37,419 nucleotides of DNA from an uncultured Prevotellaceae bacterium (GTDB taxonomy: Bacteria > Bacteroidota > Bacteroidia > Bacteroidales > Bacteroidaceae). The notes beneath the pieces are model-generated. The model was not told where the DNA came from and ran no database searches. It saw only the letters and a program-made list of their open reading frames with translations. Every line of letters starts with the position of its first letter. Position 1 is the stretch's first letter. Both the position numbers and the translations under genes were made by a program. The DNA is taken from assembly GCA_946406555.1 (NCBI GenBank), contig CAMJLB010000015.1, positions 1-37,419 of the forward strand, read 5' to 3'. Shown one piece after another: positions 1-9,110 of the stretch.

Positions 1-87
1 GCATAGATGCTAGCTTGGCGGGGCAATTTGTTTTCAAGTTTATAGAGGAAAGGTAAGAAAATATTATGAAATATGGAAAATTTTGCC

Positions 88-95
88 TAAATTTG
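88..95 (+). promoter_or_regulatory. Possible Bacteroidetes -7 element (TAAATTTG) upstream of the 127..939 ORF
   Basis: TAAATTTG matches TAnnTTTG, about 30 bp upstream of the ATG; no clear -33 TTTG at the expected spacing. Confidence 0.35.
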
Positions 96-126
96 CAGCC
101 ATAAACAACGATAAAGGAAATAAGTT

Positions 127-939
127 ATGAACCAAGAAACTGAGAAAAAAGCACTTACGCTGAAAACGCTTACCAAAAGCAGTGTGTGGGATGTTCAGGA
201 GAACGACATTTTCCGCATGTGGGAAGGTGCCGACAAAGATGCCGAGGTGAAGGACAATTTGCGCCACTTTGTCGACATTATACGCTCGGCCTTTATGATT
301 GAGGAGATAAACGGCGATTCTTCTATACTGAAGACGAAATACGAAAAGCAAGGATATAAGGTAGGTTACGTCAGGCTGGATGAAGACAAGAAAGTGACAT
401 GGGCTATAAAGAAACGCCCTATCATGCGCGTCACCGACTTGACCTATGAGAATATCCGCCATATTTCGGCTGCCAAGCTCATGGAGGTGCTTGATCGTAA
501 TTTCGGGGGAGGCTGGGATTCGCTCTCGCAGAGCATCAAGGACATTATCGAGAGCGGCTTCGACATATCGACCACGACCTTGCCGAAAGACCGTCTGCAC
601 AAGAAAGGCGGTATGTATGAGAAGAAAGTGGAAGATGGCTTCGACGTGCTTGAGGTACCCAAAGGAACGTGGGTGGAGGCCATTTTCGCCAAGGTGAAGC
701 CTGAGGCCGAAAAGCCACGAATGAAATTTGCAATGGAAAGCTTTGGCGATGATGAAGAAAACGAAGATGAGGATGTTGAGATTGAAGACACCTACAACAA
801 GCCGGATGAAGATGACATAGAGCTTGAAGGACCTAATGATGACGAAATTACCGAAGAAAACTATTCGACCATGATGGACCTAGGTGGCGACGATCCCGAT
901 GAGGAAGCTGCAAATTTGGCAGAATATGGCGATGACTAA
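127..939 (+). CDS. Conserved hypothetical protein with a strongly acidic C-terminal tail, upstream of carB
   Basis: 270-aa ORF in the same direction as carB with a 36-bp gap; final ~70 aa are D/E rich; no family recognised. Confidence 0.8.
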   Translation: MNQETEKKALTLKTLTKSSVWDVQENDIFRMWEGADKDAEVKDNLRHFVDIIRSAFMIEEINGDSSILKTKYEKQGYKVGYVRLDEDKKVTWAIKKRPIMRVTDLTYENIRHISAAKLMEVLDRNFGGGWDSLSQSIKDIIESGFDISTTTLPKDRLHKKGGMYEKKVEDGFDVLEVPKGTWVEAIFAKVKPEAEKPRMKFAMESFGDDEENEDEDVEIEDTYNKPDEDDIELEGPNDDEITEENYSTMMDLGGDDPDEEAANLAEYGDD

Positions 940-975
940 TGCAAAAACACTAACAGCGTAAATAAAAAAAATAAG

Positions 976-3900
976 ATGACAAAGAAAAAACTTACAAAGG
1001 TGCTGGTGCTGGGCAGTGGTGCCTTGAAAATTGGACAAGCTGGCGAATTTGACTACTCTGGCTCGCAAGCTCTGAAAGCTTTGCGCGAAGAAGGCATCAA
1101 AAGCGTGCTCGTGAACCCCAACATTGCAACTATCCAGACTTCAGAGGGCATTGCTGACAAGGTGTACTTCCAGCCCGTGACGACCCATTTTGTCACCGAA
1201 ATCATTAAAAAGGAGCGTCCGGATGGCATTTTGCTTGCCTTCGGCGGGCAGACGGCCTTGAACTGTGGTACCGACCTTTACCAGAAGGGCATTCTGAAAG
1301 AGTACGGTGTAGAGGTGCTGGGAACCAGTGTGGAGGCTATCATGAACACCGAGGATCGCGACCTGTTCGTGAAGAAGCTCGACGAGATAGAACTGAAGAC
1401 CCCCGTGAGCCACGCTGTAGAAAATATGGACGATGCACTGAAGGCCGCCCACGAGATAGGCTTCCCCATCATGATTCGTTCGGCTTATGCTTTGGGCGGA
1501 CTTGGAAGTGGAATCTGTCCTGATGAAAAGGCTTTCACGGAGTTGGCCGAGAGCGCTTTCACCTTTGCACCACAGATTTTGGTGGAAGAGAGCCTGAAAG
1601 GGTGGAAGGAAATAGAATTCGAATGCATTCGCGATGCCAACGACCATTGTTTCACCGTAGCCTCAATGGAGAATTTCGACCCGCTTGGCATACATACGGG
1701 CGAGTCGATTGTGGTGGCTCCCACGTGCTCGCTGAAAGAGAGCCAGGTGAAGATGCTGCAAGACATTACCATTCGCTGCGTGCGCCATTTGGGCATTGTC
1801 GGCGAGTGCAACATTCAGTTTGCCTTCAATGCTACAACCAATGACTACCGTATCATAGAAATCAATGCACGCCTGTCGCGTTCCAGCGCTTTGGCATCGA
1901 AAGCCACCGGCTATCCTCTCGCCTTTGTGGCAGCCAAGATAGCCCTGGGTTATACGCTCGACCAGATAGGTGAGATGGGCACAACGTCGTCGGCATACGT
2001 AGCACCTTCGCTCGACTATATGATTTGCAAGATACCGCGTTGGGACCTGACAAAGTTTGCCGGCGTGAGCCGACAGATAGGGTCGTCGATGAAGTCGGTG
2101 GGCGAAATCATGTCCATCGGCCGTTCCTTCGAGGAGATGATTCAGAAAGGCCTGCGCATGATAGGGCAGGGCATGCATGGCTTCGTGGGCAACGATCATA
2201 CACGCTTCGAAGACCTCGACAAGGAACTGGCCAACCCCACCGACTTGCGCATCTTCGCCATTGCCCAGGCTCTGGAAGAGGGCTACACCGTGGAGCGCAT
2301 CGAGGAACTGACAAAGATTGACGTATGGTTCCTGGAGCGGCTGAAGCATATAGTAGACCTGAAGCACCTGCTACAGAAATTCGACAAATTGGAAGACCTG
2401 CCCGATGCCCTGCTATTGGAGGTGAAGCAGTGCGGATTCTCAGACTTCCAAATTGCACGCTTCGTGCTGAAACCACAGATTGGCAATATGGAGAAAGAAA
2501 ATCTGCAGGTGCGCCAGTACCGCAAAGAGCGTGGCATCATGCCCTCGGTGAAGCGCATTCCTACGGTGGCAAGCGAGCACCCGGAGCTGACCAACTACCT
2601 TTACTTCACCTATACCCATACGCCTGCCTTCCAGGACGAATTCTCGGCAGGTCTCTCTAAAGCCAAGCAGATTGTAGAGATGAGCCTGAACCTTTCGTCA
2701 AAGTACACGGCCAAACACGACATTTCTTATTATAAGAACGAGAAGTCGGTCATCGTACTGGGTTCGGGCGCCTACCGCATCGGCTCGAGCGTGGAGTTCG
2801 ACTGGTGCTCGGTCAACGCCATCAACACGGCACGAAAATTGGGCTATAAGTCAATCATGATCAACTATAACCCCGAGACGGTTTCGACCGATTACGATAT
2901 GTGCGACCGCCTCTACTTCGATGAGCTGTCATTGGAACGCGTGCTTGACGTGATTGACTTGGAGTCGCCACGCGGCGTGATTGTCTCAGTGGGCGGACAG
3001 ATACCAAATAATCTGGCCATGAAGCTGCATCGGCAGGGGGTGCCGGTATTAGGCACAAGTCCTGTAGACATCGACCGTGCCGAAAATCGTGACAAATTCT
3101 CAGCCATGCTCGACAAGTTGGGGATAGACCAGCCTGCCTGGCGCGCGCTGACAAGTTTCGAAGACGTGAAGGAGTTTGTGCGAGAGGTGGGCTATCCTGT
3201 ATTGGTACGTCCTTCCTATGTGCTCTCCGGAGCTGCTATGAATGTGTGCTATGACGACGAAGAGCTTCATCGCTTCTTGAATATGGCTACAGAGGTGTCG
3301 AAAGAATTCCCCGTGGTAATCTCGAAGTTTATGACAGAGACGAAGGAGATAGAGTTTGATGCAGTGGCCGATAAGGGAGAGGTTGTAGAGTATGCTATCT
3401 CGGAGCATGTAGAATATGCCGGCGTACACTCTGGTGACGCTACGATGGTATTCCCTGCCCAGCACATATATTTCTCTACTATTCGCCAGATTAAGAAGAT
3501 AGCCCATAAGATAGCCATGGAGCTGAACATCAGTGGTCCGTTCAACATACAATTCCTGGCCAAGAACCGTGAAGTAAAAGTGATTGAGTGCAATCTTCGT
3601 GCTTCGAGATCGTTCCCGTTTGTAAGCAAGATCTTGAAGCGCAACTTTATTGAGACAGCCACGAAGATCATGCTTGATGCGCCTTATTCCAAGCCCGATA
3701 AGAGTGAGTTCGACATCGACCGTATCGGCGTGAAGGCCAGCCAGTTCTCGTTTGCTCGCCTACAGAATGCCGACCCAGTGTTGGGTGTCGATATGAGCAG
3801 CACCGGCGAGGTGGGCTGTCTGGGCGACGACCTGAACGAGGCATTACTCAATGCTCTCATTGCTACGGGCTACAAACTGCCCAAGGCAGGAAGTGCCATC

Positions 3901-4296
3901 CTCATATCAAGTGGTGGCGCAAAAGGTAAGGTAAGCCTCTTGGAACCAGCTCAGCAGTTGGTGAAGAAAGGCTATCATGTGTATGCTACCGAAGGCACGG
4001 CACGCTTTTTCAATGAAAATGGCGTGAAGGCCACAGCCGTGAACTGGCCCGACGAAGCAGGCGATAACAATGTCATGGACATGATAGCCATGCACAGGTT
4101 CGACCTAATTGTGAACGTTCCAAAGAACCACTCAAAACGCGAACTGACCAACGGCTATCGCATTCGCCGTGCTGCAATAGACCATAACATACCCCTGATG
4201 ACTAATGTGCGTTTGGCAAAAGCGTTCATTGAGGCTTTCACTGTACTGAAGCAGGATGATATCAAAATAAAGAGTTGGCAGGAGTACAATTCTTAA
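976..4296 (+). CDS. carB: Carbamoyl-phosphate synthase large subunit
   Basis: 1106 aa; duplicated ATP-grasp halves (VLGSGALKIGQAGEFDYSGSQA / VLGSGAYRIGSSVEFDWCSVNA), EINARLSRSSALASKATGYPLA motif, C-terminal MGS-like domain. Confidence 0.97.
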   Translation: MTKKKLTKVLVLGSGALKIGQAGEFDYSGSQALKALREEGIKSVLVNPNIATIQTSEGIADKVYFQPVTTHFVTEIIKKERPDGILLAFGGQTALNCGTDLYQKGILKEYGVEVLGTSVEAIMNTEDRDLFVKKLDEIELKTPVSHAVENMDDALKAAHEIGFPIMIRSAYALGGLGSGICPDEKAFTELAESAFTFAPQILVEESLKGWKEIEFECIRDANDHCFTVASMENFDPLGIHTGESIVVAPTCSLKESQVKMLQDITIRCVRHLGIVGECNIQFAFNATTNDYRIIEINARLSRSSALASKATGYPLAFVAAKIALGYTLDQIGEMGTTSSAYVAPSLDYMICKIPRWDLTKFAGVSRQIGSSMKSVGEIMSIGRSFEEMIQKGLRMIGQGMHGFVGNDHTRFEDLDKELANPTDLRIFAIAQALEEGYTVERIEELTKIDVWFLERLKHIVDLKHLLQKFDKLEDLPDALLLEVKQCGFSDFQIARFVLKPQIGNMEKENLQVRQYRKERGIMPSVKRIPTVASEHPELTNYLYFTYTHTPAFQDEFSAGLSKAKQIVEMSLNLSSKYTAKHDISYYKNEKSVIVLGSGAYRIGSSVEFDWCSVNAINTARKLGYKSIMINYNPETVSTDYDMCDRLYFDELSLERVLDVIDLESPRGVIVSVGGQIPNNLAMKLHRQGVPVLGTSPVDIDRAENRDKFSAMLDKLGIDQPAWRALTSFEDVKEFVREVGYPVLVRPSYVLSGAAMNVCYDDEELHRFLNMATEVSKEFPVVISKFMTETKEIEFDAVADKGEVVEYAISEHVEYAGVHSGDATMVFPAQHIYFSTIRQIKKIAHKIAMELNISGPFNIQFLAKNREVKVIECNLRASRSFPFVSKILKRNFIETATKIMLDAPYSKPDKSEFDIDRIGVKASQFSFARLQNADPVLGVDMSSTGEVGCLGDDLNEALLNALIATGYKLPKAGSAILISSGGAKGKVSLLEPAQQLVKKGYHVYATEGTARFFNENGVKATAVNWPDEAGDNNVMDMIAMHRFDLIVNVPKNHSKRELTNGYRIRRAAIDHNIPLMTNVRLAKAFIEAFTVLKQDDIKIKSWQEYNS

Positions 4297-4310
4297 CACT
4301 GCAAAATAAG

Positions 4311-4347
4311 AGCCGGGGTTCAAGCGTGAATCCCGGCTTTAATTTTT
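4311..4347. terminator. Rho-independent terminator for carB, possibly bidirectional (convergent galE)
   Basis: AGCCGGGGTTCA-agcg-TGAATCCCGGCT (12-bp stem with one G.U) followed by TTAATTTTT; on the minus strand the stem is followed by CTTATTTTG. Confidence 0.85.
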
Positions 4348-4398
4348 GTAGCTTCTTCTCTTGCAAGAGGAAGCGTGGCACTTGACTCCCAAAAGGGT

Positions 4399-5439
4399 TT
4401 ACTGAATACCGTCTTCGCGGAGCTTTTGCTGCCAACGCCAAGCCGTCTTCAGCACTTCTTCTGTTGGGGTGTCGGCCTTCCATCCCAGCACCTTGTTGGC
4501 TTTGTCTACGTTGCCCCACACTTTCTCGATATCACCTTCGCGTCGAGGGGCGTAGCTCCAGGGAAGCTTCACGCCGGTAGCCCGTTCGAAGCCTTCGACA
4601 ACTTCAAGAGTAGAGAGACCGCGACCTGTGCCAATATTAAAAACTTCCACTGCGTCAGTGTCGGGGTTGTCGAGCACGCGCTCCATAGCCTTTACATGAG
4701 CCTTGGCCAAATCGACCACATAGATATAATCGCGAATGCAGGTGTGGTCGGGAGTGTTGTAGTCGTTGCCGAAAATCTTCAGCTCCTTACGAATGCCTAT
4801 GGCCGTTTGAGTGACAAAGGGAATGAGGTTCATGGGTACACCGTTTGGCAATTCGCCAATAAGTGCCGAGGGGTGTGCACCGATAGGATTGAAATAACGG
4901 AGGATTATGCTCTTGATGGGTGCGCCACTGTGAATGTAGTCCTGTATGATTTCTTCATTGATCTGCTTTGTGTTGCCGTAGGGCGAGAGGGCTTTCTGGA
5001 TAGGTGCGTTTTCGGTGACGGGCAGATTTTCTTCAGTAGGCTGGCCATATACGGTGCAGCTTGAAGAGAAGATGATGCCCTTGACCTGATACTTAGGCAT
5101 GAGCTCAAGTAAATTGATGAGCGAGGTGAGATTGTTGCGATAGTAGAGTAGAGGTTTCTGCACACTTTCGCCAACGGCCTTCGAGGCGGCAAAGTGAATG
5201 ATTCCCTGAATGTCGGGATATTTTTGAAACACGCCCTCTAATGCCTGCATGTCGCAGCAGTCAACTTTCTCAAAGGCAGGCCGTTTGCCAGTAATTTTCT
5301 CGATGCCGTCTACAACAGCGGCGTTAGAGTTCGACAGGTTGTCGACGATAACAACTTCGTAGCCTGCTTCTTGCAGCTCTACGGTGGTATGGCTACCGAT
5401 AAAACCAGTACCACCCGTTACAAGGATTGTTTGTTTCAT
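4399..5439 (-). CDS. galE: UDP-glucose 4-epimerase
   Basis: 346 aa; N-terminal VTGGTGFIGSHT, SSSCTVYGQP, YGNTK, RYFNPIGAHPS motifs. Confidence 0.96.
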   Translation of the reverse strand: MKQTILVTGGTGFIGSHTTVELQEAGYEVVIVDNLSNSNAAVVDGIEKITGKRPAFEKVDCCDMQALEGVFQKYPDIQGIIHFAASKAVGESVQKPLLYYRNNLTSLINLLELMPKYQVKGIIFSSSCTVYGQPTEENLPVTENAPIQKALSPYGNTKQINEEIIQDYIHSGAPIKSIILRYFNPIGAHPSALIGELPNGVPMNLIPFVTQTAIGIRKELKIFGNDYNTPDHTCIRDYIYVVDLAKAHVKAMERVLDNPDTDAVEVFNIGTGRGLSTLEVVEGFERATGVKLPWSYAPRREGDIEKVWGNVDKANKVLGWKADTPTEEVLKTAWRWQQKLREDGIQ

Positions 5440-5478
5440 AGCTATTATTGTTCTTTAGATAATAAAAAGGTTGTTTCG

Positions 5479-5916
5479 TTAAGCACGGTCATCGATATTA
5501 TCGCCCTGAGTGGGTTGCATCTCTTCTTTAAAGTCGGTGATGCCGTTGTCGATAAGAATATTGTACCACTGTATGAGCTTCTTGATGTCGCTGTTGTGCA
5601 CTCGGTCACGGTCGAAATTGGGTAGTACCTTGGCAAAATAGTCGCGAAGCTCTTCGCCCGAGGCTTTCTTCAAGTTGATGGTTGCTCGTTTTCCCTGCTC
5701 AATGGCCTTCAGACTTTCGAGTACGTCCATCAAAGGAATGTCATCTGTGTCGGTATACATGGCGATGTCGGCCAGCGATGTAATACGGTCGGTGGCAAAG
5801 GCTGGTCCGCGGCGATGTGTGGCATCGAGCGCTTCGACAATGAGATTGTTTGTGCCCCGCGACACAAGTTTGTAGAGGCCTGGGCGGCCAGAAATGGCTA
5901 AAATAGTCTGTTGCAT
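5479..5916 (-). CDS. DUF5606-type conserved Bacteroidetes protein
   Basis: 145 aa; MQQTILAISGRPGLYKLVSRGTNNLIVEALD N-terminus typical of this family; co-directional with galE and coaE. Confidence 0.75.
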   Translation of the reverse strand: MQQTILAISGRPGLYKLVSRGTNNLIVEALDATHRRGPAFATDRITSLADIAMYTDTDDIPLMDVLESLKAIEQGKRATINLKKASGEELRDYFAKVLPNFDRDRVHNSDIKKLIQWYNILIDNGITDFKEEMQPTQGDNIDDRA

Positions 5917-5951
5917 AATTGATTGTTATGTTCTGTTGTTGTATTATAATG

Positions 5952-6515
5952 TTATATATTCTCTATTTTGTTGAGCAGTTGCTCAATTTGCGGTGACAGT
6001 GGGGCGTTGCCATCGTTCACGATTTCGTAATGCGAAAGGAGTCGCACTTTGTCTTGTGGCCATTGGCGATTCATCCATTCACGAGCCTTAGTGGCTGTTA
6101 TGCCGTCGCGCTTGACGATACGGGCGATACGAACTTCCTCTGGAGCCGTTACTATCACTACACGGTCGACCAGTTGATTGATACCCGATTCGAACATGAT
6201 GGCACTCTCCATCCATTGCATTCCGCTTTCAGTGAAGTCGGCAAAGACAGCAGGGTGAATCACTGCGTCGAGTGCATCGGCATTGTTTTGTGAGGCCAGC
6301 AAGAAACGCGCAACAACAGCTTTGTCGAGCTGGCCTTCCTGTGTAAAGACATTGGCACCGATTAACTGCCGCAGTCTTTCTTGAAGGGCTGGCTGTGTAC
6401 GCATAAGCCTTTTTGCTGCAGCATCACAGTCGTAGACCTGAATGCCATATCGTTCTAACATTCGGCACACGTAGCTCTTGCCACTTCCTATGCCCCCGGT
6501 GATGCCAATCTTCAT
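5952..6515 (-). CDS. coaE: Dephospho-CoA kinase
   Basis: 187 aa; GITGGIGSGKSYVCRMLE P-loop, VYDCDAAAKRLM; 4-bp overlap with the upstream gene. Confidence 0.95.
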   Translation of the reverse strand: MKIGITGGIGSGKSYVCRMLERYGIQVYDCDAAAKRLMRTQPALQERLRQLIGANVFTQEGQLDKAVVARFLLASQNNADALDAVIHPAVFADFTESGMQWMESAIMFESGINQLVDRVVIVTAPEEVRIARIVKRDGITATKAREWMNRQWPQDKVRLLSHYEIVNDGNAPLSPQIEQLLNKIENI

Positions 6516-7510
6516 CTGCTCTGCTCTTCTATTAAATAATCAACTTGCTTCACGTCAAGGACAGCCCGAGAAATACCATCGGGCACTTCTTGAAGGTATA
6601 TGTTGCATTTTGGCGCAGGATTTTGGCGCAGCTCGTTATAGTCGGCTACCACCATGAAGTCATTGGGTGAGAGCCTGCGATAGGTGTTCACGCCAGTTAC
6701 GAATTTTACGCCCACCCTGGCTGGGAAAGTGCGCAAGACCTTGCCTTCCGGCATATTGATTCCTACAATAGGTATTCCCTCAATGTTTTCTTCGGTAAGC
6801 ACGTCGGTGAGGAAAGTGATACGCACCACTTCGGGCACTATTTTCACTCCGGCCATCTTGCGTAATTGTGCATCAACCACAAGCGTGTCGTGTATTTCGT
6901 TGTAGTTGAGCGTCTCTGTGTAAATTACGTTGATGCTGTCAAGTTTTTCACGTGAAGCATAAATGGTAACGCTGTCTGGTTGGTACTGCACATCGGAAAT
7001 GAAATGCAGGTCTTCTGGTGTCACAGCGCCTCGCCAGTGAACGGGCACCATTTTTTTCTCACCATAGTTATAATAAAAAGAAAGATGGTCAGGCTTTACG
7101 CTTATGATCTTTGACGAGGCAGCCAAACGGCTTGATAGCATTTTGTATAAATCACTCGTTGGTACGATGCCCCTGTTTGATTTGCTTGCATATTTCTTGA
7201 AGTCAGCCTGTATTTCATGCAGTGCATCTCCATACAGGTAAGCTGTGAGTACATAGCCTTTGTCGCTCACTGTTACCCGGACAGTATCGGTCTCCTCTGA
7301 AGTGAGTACAGCCATCTTTGGTATGTTCACATAGCGCACAGGTATACGCAATTCCTGTTCATAGGTCTCATTAAGAGCCATGAGTAACCAGAACACCCCG
7401 GCAACGGCAAAGAAGAACAAAAAAATCAGAAATTCCCTGTTAGCCTTGCTAAACAGGAAATTACTGACTGTATGTATGATGTACTTAATGTTCACCTTGC
7501 TATAATACAA
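6512..7510 (-). CDS. YbbR-like domain membrane-anchored protein
   Basis: 332 aa; N-terminal TM segment (FLIFLFFFAVAGVFWLLMAL), YbbR-like repeats; position next to coaE and yajC as in Bacteroidales. Confidence 0.8.
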   Translation of the reverse strand: MYYSKVNIKYIIHTVSNFLFSKANREFLIFLFFFAVAGVFWLLMALNETYEQELRIPVRYVNIPKMAVLTSEETDTVRVTVSDKGYVLTAYLYGDALHEIQADFKKYASKSNRGIVPTSDLYKMLSSRLAASSKIISVKPDHLSFYYNYGEKKMVPVHWRGAVTPEDLHFISDVQYQPDSVTIYASREKLDSINVIYTETLNYNEIHDTLVVDAQLRKMAGVKIVPEVVRITFLTDVLTEENIEGIPIVGINMPEGKVLRTFPARVGVKFVTGVNTYRRLSPNDFMVVADYNELRQNPAPKCNIYLQEVPDGISRAVLDVKQVDYLIEEQSR

Positions 7511-7543
7511 CCTTGTTCTTTCTTTTATATTCTAAAGAAAAGG

Positions 7544-7864
7544 CTACTTTTGTAGCGGCATGTTAGCCATATCTTTGAACACCGAGTTCTTGTCTACGGT
7601 AATCACTACATCACGGGCAATTTTCACTTCAACGGTGTTGCGTGTCAAATCGATGCTTTTCACTGTACCATAAATTCCGCCGCCCGTAACCACGGCAGTA
7701 CCCTCTGTTAACTCGTTTTGAAACTTCTGTATCTCCTTTTGCCGTTTCTGTTGTGGGCGAATCATAAAGAAATACATGATGGCAAAAATTGCAACCATCA
7801 TCAGCAGCATGCTCATGCCGCCACCTCCTTGTGCAGCCTGGGCTGCAAGAAAAATTCCATTCAT
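7544..7864 (-). CDS. yajC: Preprotein translocase subunit YajC
   Basis: 106 aa; MVAIFAIMYFFMIRPQQKRQKEIQKFQNEL and TGGGIYGTVKSI motifs. Confidence 0.95.
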   Translation of the reverse strand: MNGIFLAAQAAQGGGGMSMLLMMVAIFAIMYFFMIRPQQKRQKEIQKFQNELTEGTAVVTGGGIYGTVKSIDLTRNTVEVKIARDVVITVDKNSVFKDMANMPLQK

Positions 7865-7909
7865 GCTATAAAATTATTTGATTTCTGTGTTAATTGTCTT
7901 TTTTCTTGC

Positions 7910-8869
7910 CTATTTTACACTCCCTTCACTCCCTTTACGCTCGTCGATGCTTTTCAGAAGTCGTCCTTGGCGTACCAAATAGCGGGCTATGGCATCGAGC
8001 ATGCCATTGATGTAGCTTCCACTGCGGGGGGTGGAATAGAACTTTGCAAGTTCCACGTACTCATTGATAGTCACGCTAATGGGAATCGATGGGAACGTAA
8101 GCATTTCGGCAATGGCTATCTGCATGATGACCACATCCATATAGGCAAGTCGCGAGAAATCCCAATTGCGAGATGCTTCGCTCATGTAGTGTTGGTACTC
8201 ATCGGCATTCATAATGGTAGCGCGGAACAATTTGCGGGCATAGTCTTTTTCTTCTTCAGAGTCGTATTCTGGTAATAGCTCCTGTTTTGCTCCCATCTTC
8301 TCGTCGAATCGCTTGATGGTCTTCAAAACAAAGGTGTCCACTACGTCTTTGTCATCGTTCCAGTACAAGCTATGCTCCTCAAGCAACTGTTCAAGATCTT
8401 CGTTTTCTTGTATGAGGGTGCGATAGATACGTCGCCATAACTCACGGTCGGTGGCGTAGTCATCGGAGCTGCTCTCTAAATATTCCTTGTAAATTTGACT
8501 TTGCGCAATCTGTTCGAAGAGCTTGCCAACAAACTCTGGGGCTTCGGCCCACATATCTCTTTGTGTGCTCTGGAATTCCAGCAGCTGACGATTGTTCTCT
8601 AACTGGAGAGCAAAGCGGTTGAGCACAAACTTCTGCGAAGGAGCTTCCAAACCTTCACGAAGAGCCTTGCCTTGGGCAATCTCAAGACGACGACGAGCCT
8701 CGCGTGTCACAGCTACAATTAAGACCAGCAAATGGTTATATAGATCATAGGCTTTGGAAAGACTGAAGAAGAGTTCTTTCTCTGCCGTATCTATGTTCTT
8801 GTTACCGTTTTGATAGTACGCGTAGGTTAACTGAACAGTCTTTATACGTATAAGCTCTCTATTAATCAT
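7910..8869 (-). CDS. nusB: Transcription antitermination protein NusB (extended Bacteroidetes form)
   Basis: 319 aa; C-terminal NusB domain (RNWDFSRLAYMDVVIMQIAIAEMLTFPSIPISVTINEYVELAKFYSTPRSGSYINGMLDAIAR). Confidence 0.93.
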   Translation of the reverse strand: MINRELIRIKTVQLTYAYYQNGNKNIDTAEKELFFSLSKAYDLYNHLLVLIVAVTREARRRLEIAQGKALREGLEAPSQKFVLNRFALQLENNRQLLEFQSTQRDMWAEAPEFVGKLFEQIAQSQIYKEYLESSSDDYATDRELWRRIYRTLIQENEDLEQLLEEHSLYWNDDKDVVDTFVLKTIKRFDEKMGAKQELLPEYDSEEEKDYARKLFRATIMNADEYQHYMSEASRNWDFSRLAYMDVVIMQIAIAEMLTFPSIPISVTINEYVELAKFYSTPRSGSYINGMLDAIARYLVRQGRLLKSIDERKGSEGSVK

Positions 8870-8900
8870 GTATCTCTTTACATTTAGTTCTTATTCGGTG

Positions 8901-8932
8901 CAAATTTAGTCATTTTTTCTCTACCAGGCAAG
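8901..8932 (-). promoter_or_regulatory. Candidate promoter for nusB on the minus strand
   Basis: Minus-strand TAAATTTGC (complement of 8901-8908), about 32 bp upstream of the nusB ATG; TTGC element about 20 nt further upstream. Confidence 0.45.
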
Positions 8933-8993
8933 CAAATTGATGCTTTTTTATAAAAAATTCGTAATTAGTTATTCATTATTCAGCATAAATTTG

Positions 8994-9001
8994 TAACTTT
9001 G
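8994..9001 (+). promoter_or_regulatory. Bacteroidetes -7 element (TAACTTTG) upstream of rplY
   Basis: TTTGTAACTTTGC matches the TAnnTTTG consensus; about 110 bp upstream of the rplY ATG. Confidence 0.55.
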
Positions 9002-9110
9002 CACCGCTTTTCGCGAAAGCACAACGAAAAATTACAAAAATCGTGTGATGGTGAATTAAGCAAAGTATTTTTTTATTTAACACAACTTAATTTAGAGTAA
9101 CACAACAGTT

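Noticed and set aside
3-56. Possible 3' end of an upstream CDS (frame 3: IDASLAGQFVFKFIEER*)
   Set aside because: Only 17 codons in the window; product cannot be identified and an open frame this short is expected by chance.
64-600. 178-aa minus-strand ORF at the left edge
   Set aside because: Antisense to the 127..939 gene; low-complexity hydrophobic composition and no recognisable domain.
1663-2367. 234-aa minus-strand ORF antisense to carB (and similar long antisense ORFs such as 1141..1647, 9729..10328, 3100..3552)
   Set aside because: Fully inside confidently assigned genes on the other strand; no family features or own expression signals; shadow ORFs from codon structure.
4375-5064. 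229-aa plus-strand ORF antisense to galE
   Set aside because: galE on the minus strand is unambiguous; this is a shadow ORF.
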